Of a DNA stretch of 64,000 nucleotides, positions 52,945-61,701 are shown piece by piece. The stretch comes from Sinomonas sp. ASV322. Lineage in GTDB: Bacteria > Actinomycetota > Actinomycetes > Actinomycetales > Micrococcaceae. The position numbers were made by a program, and so were the translations under genes. The notes beneath the pieces are model-generated. The model had not been told where the DNA came from. It saw nothing but the letters and a program-made list of their open reading frames with translations, and searched no databases. Location: the NCBI RefSeq assembly GCF_030908245.1, contig NZ_JAVFJJ010000006.1:124001-188000 (forward strand), in the 5' to 3' direction. Each line of letters starts with the position of its first letter. Within the stretch, counting starts at the first letter, position 1.

Positions 52945-54330
52945 TCAGTTCTTCTCGAGACGGTCGGCCAGGTAGCCCTGGACCTTGTCGAGCGAGACGC
53001 GTTCCTGCGTCATCGTGTCGCGCTCACGGATCGTGACCGCCTGGTCGTCGAGCGTGTCGAAGTCCACCGTGACGCAGAACGGCGTGCCGATCTCGTCCTG
53101 GCGGCGGTAACGGCGGCCGATCGCGCCCGCGTCGTCGAAGTCGATGTTCCAGCGCTTGCGCAGTTCGGCGCCGAGCGCTCGCGCCTTCGGCGAGAGGTCC
53201 TCGTTGCGGCTCAGGGGAAGCACGGCGGCCTTGATGGGCGCGAGGCGCGGGTCGAGGCGCAGCACCGTGCGCTTGTCGACGCCGCCCTTCGTGTTGGGCG
53301 CCTCATCCTCGGAGTATGCGTCGACGAGGAACGCCATCATCGAGCGCGTGAGGCCGAACGAAGGCTCGATGACGTAGGGGATGTAGCGCTCGTTCGTGGT
53401 CTGGTCGAAGTACGCGAGATCGTGGCCCGACGCCGTCGAGTGGCTCCCGAGGTCGAAGTCGGTGCGGTTCGCGATGCCCATGAGCTCGCCCCACTCGTTG
53501 CCCTGGAAGCCGAAGCGGTATTCGACGTCGATCGTGCCCGCCGAATAGTGCGCCCGCTCGTCCTCGGGGACCTCGAAGCGCCGCATGTTGTCAGGGTTGA
53601 TCCCGAGGTCAACGAACCAGTTCCAGCACTCGTCGACCCAGTGGCGGAACCACTCGTCGGCCTCGCCGGGGGCCGTGAAGAACTCGATCTCCATCTGCTC
53701 GAACTCGCGCGTGCGGAAGATGAAGTTGCCCGGCGTGATCTCGTTGCGGAACGCCTTGCCGATCTGGCCGATGCCGAACGGCGGCTTCTTGCGCGAGGCC
53801 GTGATGACGTTGCTGAAGTTCACGAAGATGCCCTGCGCCGTCTCGGGCCGCATGTAGTGCAGGCCCTCGGCGTTGTCCACGGGTCCGAGGAACGTCTTCA
53901 TGAGGCCCGAGAACATCTGCGGCTCGGTCCACTGGCCCGTCACGCCGCAGTCCGGGCACGTGATCGACTCCATGCCGTTCTCGGGCGCGCGGCCCTTCTT
54001 GGCCTCAAACGCCTCGATGAGGTGGTCCTGGCGGTGCCGCTTGTGGCAGTTGAGGCACTCGACGAGGGGATCCGTGAACGTCGCGACGTGCCCCGACGCC
54101 TCCCACACCTGCTTGGGCAGGATCACCGAGGAGTCAAGGCCCACCATGTCCTCGCGCCCGCGGACGAACGTCTGCCACCACTGGGCCTTGATGTTCTCCT
54201 TGAGCTCGACTCCGAGGGGCCCGTAGTCCCACGCCGAGCGGGAGCCACCATAGATCTCACCCGCCTGGAAGACGAATCCGCGGCGCTTGGCCAGGGAGAC
54301 GATTGCGTCCAGTTGGGATTTGGGTGCCAA
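52945..54330 (-). CDS. glyS: Glycyl-tRNA synthetase (class II, alpha2 type)
   Basis: 461 residues. Motif 1 region [20 protein letters not shown], motif 2 [20 protein letters not shown], motif 3 [16 protein letters not shown]; an inserted zinc-ribbon-like segment has CLNCHKRH and [12 protein letters not shown] start at 54330 is preceded by GGAGGA at 6 bases, giving [20 protein letters not shown]; no ATG in frame fits. Confidence 0.95.
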   Translation of the reverse strand: MAPKSQLDAIVSLAKRRGFVFQAGEIYGGSRSAWDYGPLGVELKENIKAQWWQTFVRGREDMVGLDSSVILPKQVWEASGHVATFTDPLVECLNCHKRHRQDHLIEAFEAKKGRAPENGMESITCPDCGVTGQWTEPQMFSGLMKTFLGPVDNAEGLHYMRPETAQGIFVNFSNVITASRKKPPFGIGQIGKAFRNEITPGNFIFRTREFEQMEIEFFTAPGEADEWFRHWVDECWNWFVDLGINPDNMRRFEVPEDERAHYSAGTIDVEYRFGFQGNEWGELMGIANRTDFDLGSHSTASGHDLAYFDQTTNERYIPYVIEPSFGLTRSMMAFLVDAYSEDEAPNTKGGVDKRTVLRLDPRLAPIKAAVLPLSRNEDLSPKARALGAELRKRWNIDFDDAGAIGRRYRRQDEIGTPFCVTVDFDTLDDQAVTIRERDTMTQERVSLDKVQGYLADRLEKN

Positions 54331-54428
54331 GGCATGTCCTCCATACTGATCAGGCCGCTGGGTGCGGTCCGCTAAGTCCAGAGTCAAGAGTACCGGTGGG
54401 TGGCGGGGTGGGTGCATAAGGTAGTCCC

Positions 54429-54644
54429 ATGCACGACGTCGAAATCCGCGAGGGCACCATCCGGCTCGGCCAGCTCCTCAAGCTCGCCTCGCTCGTGGAG
54501 GACGGCGTCGAGGCCGCCGACCTCATCCGCAACGGCCTCGTCAAGGTCAACGGGGAGATCGAGGAGCGGCGCGGCCGCCAGCTCACGGCGGGGGACGTCG
54601 TCGAGGTCGGCGGCGAGCGCGTCCGCCTCGTCTCGCGAGGCTAG
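54429..54644 (+). CDS. Small S4-domain RNA-binding protein
   Basis: 71 residues, a YbcJ/RqcP-like stand-alone S4 domain: [20 protein letters not shown] then [20 protein letters not shown] and [18 protein letters not shown] at 54417-54422 lies 6 bases before the ATG, with no ribosome site, indicating a leaderless mRNA. It diverges from glyS. Confidence 0.88.
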   Translation: MHDVEIREGTIRLGQLLKLASLVEDGVEAADLIRNGLVKVNGEIEERRGRQLTAGDVVEVGGERVRLVSRG

Positions 54645-54680
54645 GCTCGGGCGCGCAGGAGATTCACGCGCGCAGAAGAT

Positions 54681-55391
54681 TCAGTCGTTCGAGAGGACCT
54701 TGTACGTCAAGAACTCGGCGACGTGGGCCATTTCCGGCGCGCTGATGCTGTGCATGATGCCGTCATAGACGATCTTCGTGAGGTCGACGCGCTCGCGCAC
54801 CCAGCCGAGGGTGTACGCGATCTTGTCCTGGGTGATGACGGGGTCAGCCTGGTCGCGGCCCCAGAAGAACGGGACGGTTCCGTCGAGCTCGCCGTCCTGG
54901 ACGTAGTCCCAGCCGCGGGCGCCCGGGTCGATGGCGAACCCAGAGAGGCCGACGACGGCTGCGAACTCGCGTGGGCGGCGCCGCAGGAGCGTCGTGGCCA
55001 TGGCCATGCCCATCGAGAACCCGAGCAGGGTCACCGAGCTGTGCTGAGCCCGGACGCCGTCGAGCCATGCGAGGACGTAGTCTCCCGCGGCCTCGACCTG
55101 GGCGATGTCGAAGTCGTCGGAAGCCATGAGCGGGAACCACTGGTAGGCGCCCGGACCGAGCGTCTGGGGCGCCCGGAGCGAGACGGCCGTAAATTCCTCG
55201 GGGAGCAGGGGCACGAGTCCCATGAGATCGGCCTCATTGGCCCCGTAGCCGTGGAGCAGCACGACGAGCGGGGTCCCGGCGCGCTTGTCGTCGGGCCGGC
55301 TCCAGACGGCATGAGGCGCCGGGTAGCCTGCGGGGTGGTGGGCGGCGGGGTGGGTGGAGACCCTCTGGGGCTGTGCCATGGATTCCGTCAT
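54681..55391 (-). CDS. Alpha/beta hydrolase, carboxylesterase/phospholipase type
   Basis: 236 residues. LVVLLHGYGANEADLMGLVP gives the oxyanion loop, GFSMGMAMATTLLRR the nucleophile elbow (GFSMG, catalytic Ser), and DPVITQDK with IMHSIS the Asp and His. It resembles YpfH/Est-type carboxylesterases. AACAAT lies 6 bases before the ATG at 55391, and a 26-bp palindrome begins 14 bases upstream, a strong sign of MarR- or TetR-type control. Confidence 0.88.
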   Translation of the reverse strand: MTESMAQPQRVSTHPAAHHPAGYPAPHAVWSRPDDKRAGTPLVVLLHGYGANEADLMGLVPLLPEEFTAVSLRAPQTLGPGAYQWFPLMASDDFDIAQVEAAGDYVLAWLDGVRAQHSSVTLLGFSMGMAMATTLLRRRPREFAAVVGLSGFAIDPGARGWDYVQDGELDGTVPFFWGRDQADPVITQDKIAYTLGWVRERVDLTKIVYDGIMHSISAPEMAHVAEFLTYKVLSND

Positions 55392-55404
55392 GTGCCCATT
55401 GTTC

Positions 55405-55430
55405 CACATAGTTGAAGAGTCAACTATGTG
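55405..55430. promoter_or_regulatory. 26-bp palindromic operator, MarR-like
   Basis: CACATAGTTGA-AGAG-TCAACTATGTG has 11-bp perfect arms. The core TAGTTGA...TCAACTA is the common form of MarR-family sites. It overlaps the presumed promoter of the esterase gene and lies 64 bases before the divergent SGNH hydrolase gene. Confidence 0.75.
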
Positions 55431-55467
55431 CCGTGGGCACGGTCTGGCTGCCCACGGCGTTAACGCC
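55430..55467. promoter_or_regulatory. Stem-loop and 12-bp palindrome next to the operator
   Basis: GCCGTGGGCA (55430-55439) pairs with TGCCCACGGC (55449-55458) across nine bases, and GGCGTTAACGCC (55456-55467) is a perfect palindrome overlapping its end. Both lie just upstream of the SGNH hydrolase gene and may be a second regulator site or an RNA structure in its leader. Confidence 0.55.
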
Positions 55468-55493
55468 GGATAGATAATGCAGGAGTGACGGAC

Positions 55494-56402
55494 ATGACCC
55501 AGACCAATCAACGCGACGCGCAGCTCGCGGACGGCCACCGCCATCCGTGGCACCGCTACGTCGCCATGGGGGACTCGTTCACTGAGGGCATCGGCGATCC
55601 CGATGAAGCCGCCCCCGGTGGCCACCGCGGATGGGCCGATCGGCTCGCCGAAGAGCTCTCCCGCGGAAGCGACGACTTCGCGTACGCCAACCTCGCGATC
55701 CGCGGGCGGCTCCTCGGCCAGATCCTCGACGAGCAGCTCAGGCCCGCCCTCGCCCTCTCGCCCGATCTCGTCTCGATCTCCGCGGGAGGCAACGACCTCC
55801 TCCGCCCGGGCAGCGACCCCGACGCACTCGCCGTGAGACTCGACGGCGCAGTCCGCCAGCTCGCCGACAGCGGCGCGACCGTGCTGCTCTTCAACGGCCC
55901 GGACATCGGCTCGACGCCCGTCCTGAGCGCGATCCGCGGGAAGGTGGCCATCTACAACGAGAATCTCCGCACGGTCGCCGCCCGGCACGACGCGATCATC
56001 GCCGACATGTGGAGCCTTCGACAGCTTTCCGATGCGAGGATGTGGGCGAGCGATCGCCTCCATTTCTCGCCGCTCGGCCACCACACGATCGCGATCATGG
56101 TGCTTGAGGCCCTCAACGTCCCGCACGGCCTCTCCCCCATGGAGCCCGCACCGCTTCCTGCACGCTCATGGCGCGAGGCGCGCGCCGAGGATCTCGTGTG
56201 GGCCCGCGAGTACTTCGTTCCGTGGGTCATCCGGCGTATACGGCACAAATCGAGCGGGGACGGCGTCTCCGCGAAGCGCCCGACGGCGGAGCCCGTGTTC
56301 GGCGTCGGCGTCCCCTTGGGCACGGGCGACGCGCCCGTCACGGAGGCGTTGGCTGGACAGGACCCCGGCGCCCGGAATTCCGGCGCGGTCGCGGGCGAGT
56401 AG
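55494..56402 (+). CDS. SGNH/GDSL-type hydrolase
   Basis: 302 residues. Block I YVAMGDSFTEGIGDP carries the nucleophile Ser, block II has the Gly in NLAIRGRLLGQILDEQL, block III is SISAGGNDLLRPG, and block V is DRLHFSPLGHH with Asp and His. AGGAG 8 bases before the ATG at 55494 selects it over GTG at 55485. No signal peptide, so probably cytoplasmic. The C-terminal 60 residues are disordered. Confidence 0.9.
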   Translation: MTQTNQRDAQLADGHRHPWHRYVAMGDSFTEGIGDPDEAAPGGHRGWADRLAEELSRGSDDFAYANLAIRGRLLGQILDEQLRPALALSPDLVSISAGGNDLLRPGSDPDALAVRLDGAVRQLADSGATVLLFNGPDIGSTPVLSAIRGKVAIYNENLRTVAARHDAIIADMWSLRQLSDARMWASDRLHFSPLGHHTIAIMVLEALNVPHGLSPMEPAPLPARSWREARAEDLVWAREYFVPWVIRRIRHKSSGDGVSAKRPTAEPVFGVGVPLGTGDAPVTEALAGQDPGARNSGAVAGE

Positions 56403-56410
56403 GAGCGAAC

Positions 56411-57055
56411 ATGAGCTGGTTCTTCTGGGTCGCGGTCTTCGCGTGGGTCATCCCGATCATTGTGCGGAGGATGAGCCAAGGGCGGGGCGGGCGACAGATC
56501 CCGCCTCGCGACCGCGGCTACAACCGGTACGGGGGTTACCCGGGGAACCCGTATCCCCGCGGCGTCCCGGGCATGCGACCGCCGCAGACGGGCCAGACTC
56601 CCGGCAGTCAGAACCCGTCCGGCCAGAACCCGTCCGGCCAGACAAACGGCGGACAGACTCAGGGCGGACCAACTCAGGGCGGACCGACTCAGGGCGGCCA
56701 GACTCAGGGCGGCCAAGCCTCGAGCAGGCAGCCGGGGCAGCTTCCCGCGCAGGCGCCGTCCGGGAGCGGGAACTGGTGGGAGCATCCGATTCCGCCGGGC
56801 ACGTTCCCGGGCCAGGTCGGCGTCCCGAGGGAACAGGCGCCTCGGCAGCCGTCGCCGGGGGCGCCACGGCCTGGGGCGACGATGCCGACGCGTCAGGGGA
56901 CCCCGCCGTTGTCCGCTGCGAATCCCGCGCCTCCGGTTCCCGAGGCGCAGGGCTACCGCGCGCGGAAGCTCGCGGAGCTCGACCAGCAGTTCACGGATCA
57001 GAAGATCTCGCTCGAGGAGTACATGAAGGCGCGCAACGAGATCATGCGCGGCTGA
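56411..57055 (+). CDS. SHOCT-domain membrane-anchored protein
   Basis: 214 residues: one N-terminal TM segment (SWFFWVAVFAWVIPIIV), a long Gly/Gln/Pro linker, and a C-terminal SHOCT motif (KLAELDQQFTDQKISLEEYM). The linker contains four 15-bp tandem repeats (56654-56713) encoding a TQGG(P/Q) unit. AGGAG 5 bases before the ATG; it follows the SGNH gene by 8 bases, so they are probably co-transcribed. Confidence 0.82.
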   Translation: MSWFFWVAVFAWVIPIIVRRMSQGRGGRQIPPRDRGYNRYGGYPGNPYPRGVPGMRPPQTGQTPGSQNPSGQNPSGQTNGGQTQGGPTQGGPTQGGQTQGGQASSRQPGQLPAQAPSGSGNWWEHPIPPGTFPGQVGVPREQAPRQPSPGAPRPGATMPTRQGTPPLSAANPAPPVPEAQGYRARKLAELDQQFTDQKISLEEYMKARNEIMRG

Positions 57056-57095
57056 CTCGCGGAGCCCCCTGGGCCAGGGTGCGCCCGCGCCACTG

Positions 57096-57262
57096 TCCCC
57101 AGCTTCTGCGCCAAGCTCCCCACCTTCTCCCCCAAGCCCACCGGCTTCTGGGCGCTCGGGCGGGAACGGAGGGCCCAGAAGCCGGGCGGGCGGTGCCGTC
57201 GTCGGCCCTGAATCCGGGGACGTTGGCGGAATAGCTGGGGACGTTGGCGCAGAAGCTGGGGA
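57096..57262. repeat. Nested inverted-repeat element between convergent genes
   Basis: A 19-bp perfect inverted repeat (TCCCCAGCTTCTGCGCCAA at 57096-57114, its complement at 57244-57262) encloses a 13-bp perfect inverted repeat (CCGGCTTCTGGGC at 57141-57153, complement at 57173-57185). A further partial copy GCTGGGGACGTTGGCG precedes the right arm as a direct repeat. All arms share the word GCTTCTG. It fills the 242-bp gap between the SHOCT gene and metX. It resembles a REP/BIME-like element and may also terminate both genes. Confidence 0.82.
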
Positions 57263-57297
57263 GGTCGGGGCCGGCCGTAGCGCTCCGGGACCCAGCC

Positions 57298-58437
57298 TTA
57301 CAGCGCGAAGACCCGCCGCCTCAGCTCTGGGCCGAGCTGCCCGATCTCGGTGAGGAACCCGTCGTGCCCGATCTTCGCGTCGATCGTGAACACGGGCACC
57401 TCGCCCGGGAGGCCTCTCGCGAGCTGCTCGGTCTGCTCAGGGAAGTAGAGCCGATCCGACGTGACCGACGCGAGGAAGAACTCCGACCTGGTCGCCGCGA
57501 GCGCACGCTCGACGCCGCCGCGGCCGCGCCCCACATCGTGGCTCATGAGCGCCTCCGTGAGGATCACGTAGCTGTTCGCGTCGAAGCGCCTCACGAGCTT
57601 GTCGGCCTGATGGTCGAGGTAGCTCTCCACCTGGTACCGCCCCCGCGAGGCCGCGCCGCCGGGGGCATCGAACGGGTTCTCCGCCCCCTGGCCCCGGCGA
57701 CCGAATCGGAACGAGAACTCCGGTTCCGAGCGGTAGCTGATGTGGGCGATGCGGCGCGCGAGGCCGAGGCCCGCTTCCGGCGTGGTCGCGCCGTAGTAGT
57801 CGCCGTCGCGGTAGTTCGGGTCCTGGCGGATCGCGAGGACCTGAGCCTGCGCGAGCGCGATCTGCTCGGCCGTGCTGTACGCACCGATCGCGACGACGAC
57901 ACAGTGCCGCACACGGTGCGGATAGGTGACGCCCCATTCGAGCGCGCGGGCGCCGCCCATCGATCCGCCGACGACGGCGTGCCAGCGGCGGATTCCGAGG
58001 CGGTCGGCGAGGCGCGCCTCGGCGCGCACCGAATCGCGGATGGTCACAAACGGGAAGCGCGAGCCCCACGGCAGGCCGTCCGGATCGGCCGAGGCCGGCC
58101 CCGTGCTCCCGTAGCAGCCGCCGAGCATGTTGGCCGCGACGACGAAGTACTTGTCCGTGTCGACCGGCTTGCCCGGCCCCACGAGCGCATCCCACCAGCC
58201 GGGCTGGTCCCCGCGCCCCCGGGCGACGTGCGTGTCTCCCGTGAGGGCGTGCTGGATGAGGACGGCGTTGGAGGCATCCTCGTTGAGCGTGCCCCACGTC
58301 TCGTACGCGAGCTGAACCTCGGGCAGGGCTCCGCCGGCCTCGAGCTGGAGGGCGCCGATTCCTACGGTGCGAAGCACGCCGTCGAGCACGCGGACGGGAG
58401 CCTCCGCCGGGGTGACGACGCGATCCACGATCGTCAT
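57298..58437 (-). CDS. metX: Homoserine O-acetyltransferase
   Basis: 379 residues, alpha/beta hydrolase fold: VQLAYETWGTLNEDASNAVL, GPGKPVDTDKYFVVAANMLG then GGCYGSTGPAS, nucleophile elbow VVGGSMGGARALEWG (GGSMGG, catalytic Ser) and the C-terminal Asp/His region IDAKIGHDGFLTE. It activates homoserine for methionine synthesis. The start overlaps the metY stop (ATGA). Confidence 0.95.
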   Translation of the reverse strand: MTIVDRVVTPAEAPVRVLDGVLRTVGIGALQLEAGGALPEVQLAYETWGTLNEDASNAVLIQHALTGDTHVARGRGDQPGWWDALVGPGKPVDTDKYFVVAANMLGGCYGSTGPASADPDGLPWGSRFPFVTIRDSVRAEARLADRLGIRRWHAVVGGSMGGARALEWGVTYPHRVRHCVVVAIGAYSTAEQIALAQAQVLAIRQDPNYRDGDYYGATTPEAGLGLARRIAHISYRSEPEFSFRFGRRGQGAENPFDAPGGAASRGRYQVESYLDHQADKLVRRFDANSYVILTEALMSHDVGRGRGGVERALAATRSEFFLASVTSDRLYFPEQTEQLARGLPGEVPVFTIDAKIGHDGFLTEIGQLGPELRRRVFAL

Positions 58438-59807
58438 GCGACTGGCTCGCCGACGGCGGCAGGCGTGCGGCCGCCGGTCGCCGCGACGGCCGCGAATCCG
58501 GCTTCGAGGTCCGCGAGGATGTCCGCGATGTTCTCGATGCCGACGGCGAGGCGCACGAGGCCGGGCGTCACGCCGGCGGCGCGCTGCTGGTCCTCGGTGA
58601 GCTGGGCATGAGTGGTCGACGCCGGGTGGATGACGAGCGAGCGGACGTCGCCAATATTCGCGACGTGCGAATGCAGCGTGAGGGCGTCGACGAAGGCCTT
58701 CCCGGCATCGGCCGGAGCAAGATCCGCGCCGCCAGCGAGTTCGAACGAGACGATCGCGCCCGTGCCGTTCGGCGCGTACTTCTTCCCGAGCCCGAACCAC
58801 GGGCTGGATTCGAGCCCCGCGTACGCGACCGAATCGACGTCGTCGCGCGCCTCGAGCCACCGGGCCACCGCGAGCGCGTTCTCGACGTGCCGCTCGACGC
58901 GCAGGCTGAGCGTCTCAAGGCCCTGGGCGATGAGGAACGCGTTGAACGGGGAGACAGCCGAGCCGAGGTCGCGCAGGAGCTGGACGCGCGCCTTGAGGAC
59001 GTATGCGAGGTTGGCTCCGAGGATGCCGCCGACGCCGAGGTCGCGCGCGAACACGAGCCCGTTGTAGGTTTCGTCCGGCGTGTTGAAGCCCGGGAACTTC
59101 TCGGGGTCCTGCCCGAAGTCGAACGTCCCGCCGTCGACGATCACGCCTGCGATGGCCGAGCCGTGCCCGCCGAGGTATTTGGTCGCCGAATGCACGACGA
59201 CGTCGGCGCCGTGCTCGAGCGGACGCAGGAGGTACGGGGTCGCCACTGTGTTGTCGACGATGAGCGGGACGCCGGCCCCATGGGCGACGGCGGCGACCGC
59301 CTCGAGGTCGAGGATGTTCTGGCGCGGGTTCGAGATCGACTCGGCGAAGAACGCCTTCGTGTTCGGGCGGACGGCGGCCCGCCACTCGTCGATGCTGTCC
59401 GGGTCCTCGACGAACGTCGTGTCGATGCCGAACTTCTTGAGCGTGTGCTTGAGCAGGTTGTACGTTCCGCCGTACAGGCTCGCGCTCGCCACAACGTGGT
59501 CGCCCGCCTCGGCGACCGTGAGGATCGAGTAGGTCGTCGCGGCCTGCCCCGAGGAGAGCAGGAGGGCGCCGACGCCGCCTTCGAGGCTCGCGATGCGCTG
59601 CTCGACCGCGTCCTGGGTCGGGTTCCCGATGCGGGTGTAGATCGGCGCGAGCTCGGCGAGGGCGAACCGCTTGGCCGCGCTCTCGGCGCTCGGGAAGACG
59701 AACGACGTCGTCTGGTAGATGGGCAGGGCCCGCGCTCCGGTCTCGGAATCGGGCGTCTGGCCGACGTGGATCTGACGGGTCTCGAAAGACCATTGGGTGC
59801 TGGACAT
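58434..59807 (-). CDS. metY: O-acetylhomoserine sulfhydrylase
   Basis: 457 residues of the Cys/Met-metabolism PLP family: [40 protein letters not shown], and the PLP lysine in [11 protein letters not shown]. It makes homocysteine from O-acetylhomoserine and sulfide. ATG 59807 lies 6 bases after GGAGGG. First gene of metY-metX, under the SAM riboswitch. Confidence 0.95.
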   Translation of the reverse strand: MSSTQWSFETRQIHVGQTPDSETGARALPIYQTTSFVFPSAESAAKRFALAELAPIYTRIGNPTQDAVEQRIASLEGGVGALLLSSGQAATTYSILTVAEAGDHVVASASLYGGTYNLLKHTLKKFGIDTTFVEDPDSIDEWRAAVRPNTKAFFAESISNPRQNILDLEAVAAVAHGAGVPLIVDNTVATPYLLRPLEHGADVVVHSATKYLGGHGSAIAGVIVDGGTFDFGQDPEKFPGFNTPDETYNGLVFARDLGVGGILGANLAYVLKARVQLLRDLGSAVSPFNAFLIAQGLETLSLRVERHVENALAVARWLEARDDVDSVAYAGLESSPWFGLGKKYAPNGTGAIVSFELAGGADLAPADAGKAFVDALTLHSHVANIGDVRSLVIHPASTTHAQLTEDQQRAAGVTPGLVRLAVGIENIADILADLEAGFAAVAATGGRTPAAVGEPVA

Positions 59808-59829
59808 AGCATTCCCTCCGCTGCGCTTG

Positions 59830-59932
59830 ACCGACGGCTCCCGCCGGTCCAGGTCTTCACCCGGGGCACCCCACCGCGGCGGGAGGGTTGCCGGCCAGCA
59901 AGCCGGGGCTGTGTGCTGGCACTCATGACCTG
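59830..59932 (-). ncRNA. SAM riboswitch (SAM-IV type) in the metY leader
   Basis: The minus strand starts GGTCATGAGTGCCAGC, continues with AGCCCCGGCTTGCTGGCCGG then CAACCCTCC and GGTGGGGTGCCCCGGGTGA, and closes with AGACC, which pairs with the 5' GGTC. These blocks in this order match the SAM-IV/SAM-I-like actinobacterial class. It lies about 25 bases before the metY start, so S-adenosylmethionine probably reduces metYX expression. The boundaries are approximate. Confidence 0.87.
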
Positions 59933-59937
59933 TTGCG

Positions 59938-59943
59938 AGTGTA
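59938..59943 (-). promoter_or_regulatory. -10 element of the metYX promoter
   Basis: TACACT on the minus strand, with TTGCCG about 19 bases further upstream. Transcription would start at the first bases of the riboswitch, which supports both calls. Confidence 0.5.
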
Positions 59944-59998
59944 GGAGGCCCCCGATTCACCTCGGCAAATGTGTGACCGTGTGTGAAGCCTCTCCGGC

Positions 59999-61219
59999 TC
60001 ACCCCTCGAAGAGGCGGCGGCGGTGCTTGAGCTCCTTGACCCACGCGCGCGTCTGGCCGACGGCGAACGGCGACACCCCGCCGTCGTCCGCCTCGAGGGC
60101 CCCCACGAGCGGGGCCGACGCCTTGAGCGCGGTCTCGACGACGGCGACCGCCGCCCGGGCCGGCAGGCCCAGCTCGGTGGCCCACGCGAGGAAGAGCCGG
60201 CGCGAGATCCCCGTGCGCTTGCCGCCGAACGGAAGGGCGAGCGACTTGTCCCCGTAGGGAACGGTCGAGGGGATGTCGTAGACCGGTGCGACCGTCCACT
60301 CCCCCGGCGCCGCCAGGCCGCGGACCACGGAGACGTTCTTCGCGTGGAGGTCGCCGTTGCCGACGAGCCACGCGAACGCCCCCTGGAGGGCGAGGTTGCG
60401 CAGGGCGGGAAGCGCCGCCGAGCAGTGCGCGGCGACCGTCTGGCACAGCTCCTCGTAGCTCACGTTGTACTTGTCGGCCGGGTACAGGCCGAGGAGCTGG
60501 GATCCATCCTCGACGGCGAGGCGCGCGGTGCCGCCGCCCGGCAGCGCGGGGCGGTCGAAGCGCTCGACGAGGAGCCCCGAACGCCCGGCGACGTCGTGCA
60601 CGAGCCGCACCCCGCAGACCGGCACGCGGAGCCGGGCCGCGAAGCGGTACATGAGGAATTCGTTCTCGACGACGTGGGGGAACTCGGGAGCGTTGAGCTT
60701 GAGGATGTACCGCCGGTCGGCCTCCGCGGCGGGGAGCGAGATCATGCCCGCGCTCACCTTGTCCTGGACGCCCGCGAGCGCCTTCGGGTCGACGAGCGTC
60801 GGGTCGTTGACGAGGGCCGCGAAGTCCGGCGGGCGGCGCGCATCGAGTTCGACGGCGTGCTCCGCGTCGACCGCGGGCCCGCCCAGGGGCTCGCCGTGCG
60901 GCACGATCTGCACGTCGCCGACCGGGTCTCCGCCCGCGGCCATGAGGAGGCCGAGTTCGTCGTCGGCGCTCGTCTTGACCGCGCGGCGCAGCGAGGCCAG
61001 GCGCCGCCCCTCCGGCAGGAGGCCCGTGAAGAACGGCGGAACTGCTCCCGCCGGGGTGTCGACCGGGCGCGGCGTGAGCGGGAGGGTGCTCGCGACAGGC
61101 TCGCCACCGGCGGCGAGATAGGCGGGGAGGTAGGCGAAGCGCGTGCCTCCCTCGAATCGCTCGAGGCGCGCCGCGAGGACTCCGGCCTTGTAGACGTCGG
61201 CGATGCGGTGCCGCGTCAC
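59999..61219 (-). CDS. HipA-family serine/threonine kinase toxin
   Basis: 406 residues: HipA N1 domain, the Gly-rich loop AGVQDKVSAG, VAIK-like Lys in YILKLN, catalytic loop WLVGNGDLHAKNVSVV (Asp and Asn) and the metal-binding VAPVYDIPST. E. coli HipA phosphorylates glutamyl-tRNA synthetase; the target here is unknown. The GTG start overlaps the antitoxin stop (GTGA), the usual order antitoxin then toxin. Confidence 0.92.
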   Translation of the reverse strand: MTRHRIADVYKAGVLAARLERFEGGTRFAYLPAYLAAGGEPVASTLPLTPRPVDTPAGAVPPFFTGLLPEGRRLASLRRAVKTSADDELGLLMAAGGDPVGDVQIVPHGEPLGGPAVDAEHAVELDARRPPDFAALVNDPTLVDPKALAGVQDKVSAGMISLPAAEADRRYILKLNAPEFPHVVENEFLMYRFAARLRVPVCGVRLVHDVAGRSGLLVERFDRPALPGGGTARLAVEDGSQLLGLYPADKYNVSYEELCQTVAAHCSAALPALRNLALQGAFAWLVGNGDLHAKNVSVVRGLAAPGEWTVAPVYDIPSTVPYGDKSLALPFGGKRTGISRRLFLAWATELGLPARAAVAVVETALKASAPLVGALEADDGGVSPFAVGQTRAWVKELKHRRRLFEG

Positions 61220-61497
61220 GGGCGTGCCTCCCTGAGACCGGCACCCGCTCTGTCGGTGGCCGCGCGCGCTGCGAGGGTGCCGGTGCTCGCGCCGCGTGCG
61301 ACGACGTCAAGCTCGAGCCCGAGGGCGCCGAGCACAGCGGAGAGGGCATCGAGGCGCACGCTCGGCTTGCCCTGTTCGACGAACCGCACGAATCGCTCCG
61401 ACACCCCGGCGAGATCGGCGAGGTCCTGCTGCGTGAGGGACAGCGCACGACGGCGCACGCGGACTTTCGAGGCAATCCCCCGGATGATGTCGTCCAC
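61216..61497 (-). CDS. HipB-like XRE antitoxin
   Basis: 93 residues starting at GTG 61497 (VDDIIRGIASKVRVRRRALS), with the XRE HTH LTQQDLADLAGVSERFVRFV and EQGKPSVRLDALSAVLGALG. An Ala/Arg-rich C-terminal tail may plug the kinase. Two 18-bp palindromes lie upstream, the nearer one 20 bases from the start, consistent with autorepression. Confidence 0.9.
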   Translation of the reverse strand: MDDIIRGIASKVRVRRRALSLTQQDLADLAGVSERFVRFVEQGKPSVRLDALSAVLGALGLELDVVARGASTGTLAARAATDRAGAGLREARP

Positions 61498-61516
61498 GTC
61501 GCCCCCTTTTGATTGG

Positions 61517-61534
61517 TCGGTACGATCGTTCCGA
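61517..61534. promoter_or_regulatory. hipBA operator, proximal
   Basis: TCGGTACGATCGTTCCGA, a near-perfect palindrome of consensus TCGGnACGATCGTnCCGA. It ends 20 bases upstream of the antitoxin GTG. Confidence 0.75.
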
Positions 61535-61588
61535 TTCCATGCTCGCGCGCCGAGGAGATGTGAGTCAAGGAACAATCACGCCCCATCT

Positions 61589-61606
61589 TCGGTACGATCG
61601 TGCCGA
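61589..61606. promoter_or_regulatory. hipBA operator, distal
   Basis: TCGGTACGATCGTGCCGA, the second copy, 72 bp from the first centre to centre. Two spaced sites allow cooperative looping as in E. coli hipBA. Confidence 0.75.
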
Positions 61607-61662
61607 TAACGTGCGTCCCAACGGGAGGTCCTCCGTGCTGATCCGGCCGCGCCAAGGCGGTT

Positions 61663-61695
61663 CTTAGAGCCGTCTTAGACGGAGCAGGGCAGGAT
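61663..61695 (+). promoter_or_regulatory. 11-bp direct repeats and -10 of the PAP2 promoter
   Basis: CTTAGA occurs at 61663-61668 and 61674-61679, 11 bp apart, the spacing of OmpR-family half-sites. CAGGAT at 61690-61695 is a possible -10 ending 6 bases before the ATG, which would make the mRNA leaderless. The OmpR-type regulator at 63183 is the natural candidate binder. Confidence 0.45.
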
Positions 61696-61701
61696 AGGCA
61701 C

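Noticed and set aside
54331-54428. T-box riboswitch before glyS
   Set aside because: The leader is under 100 bases and lacks the conserved T-box sequence.
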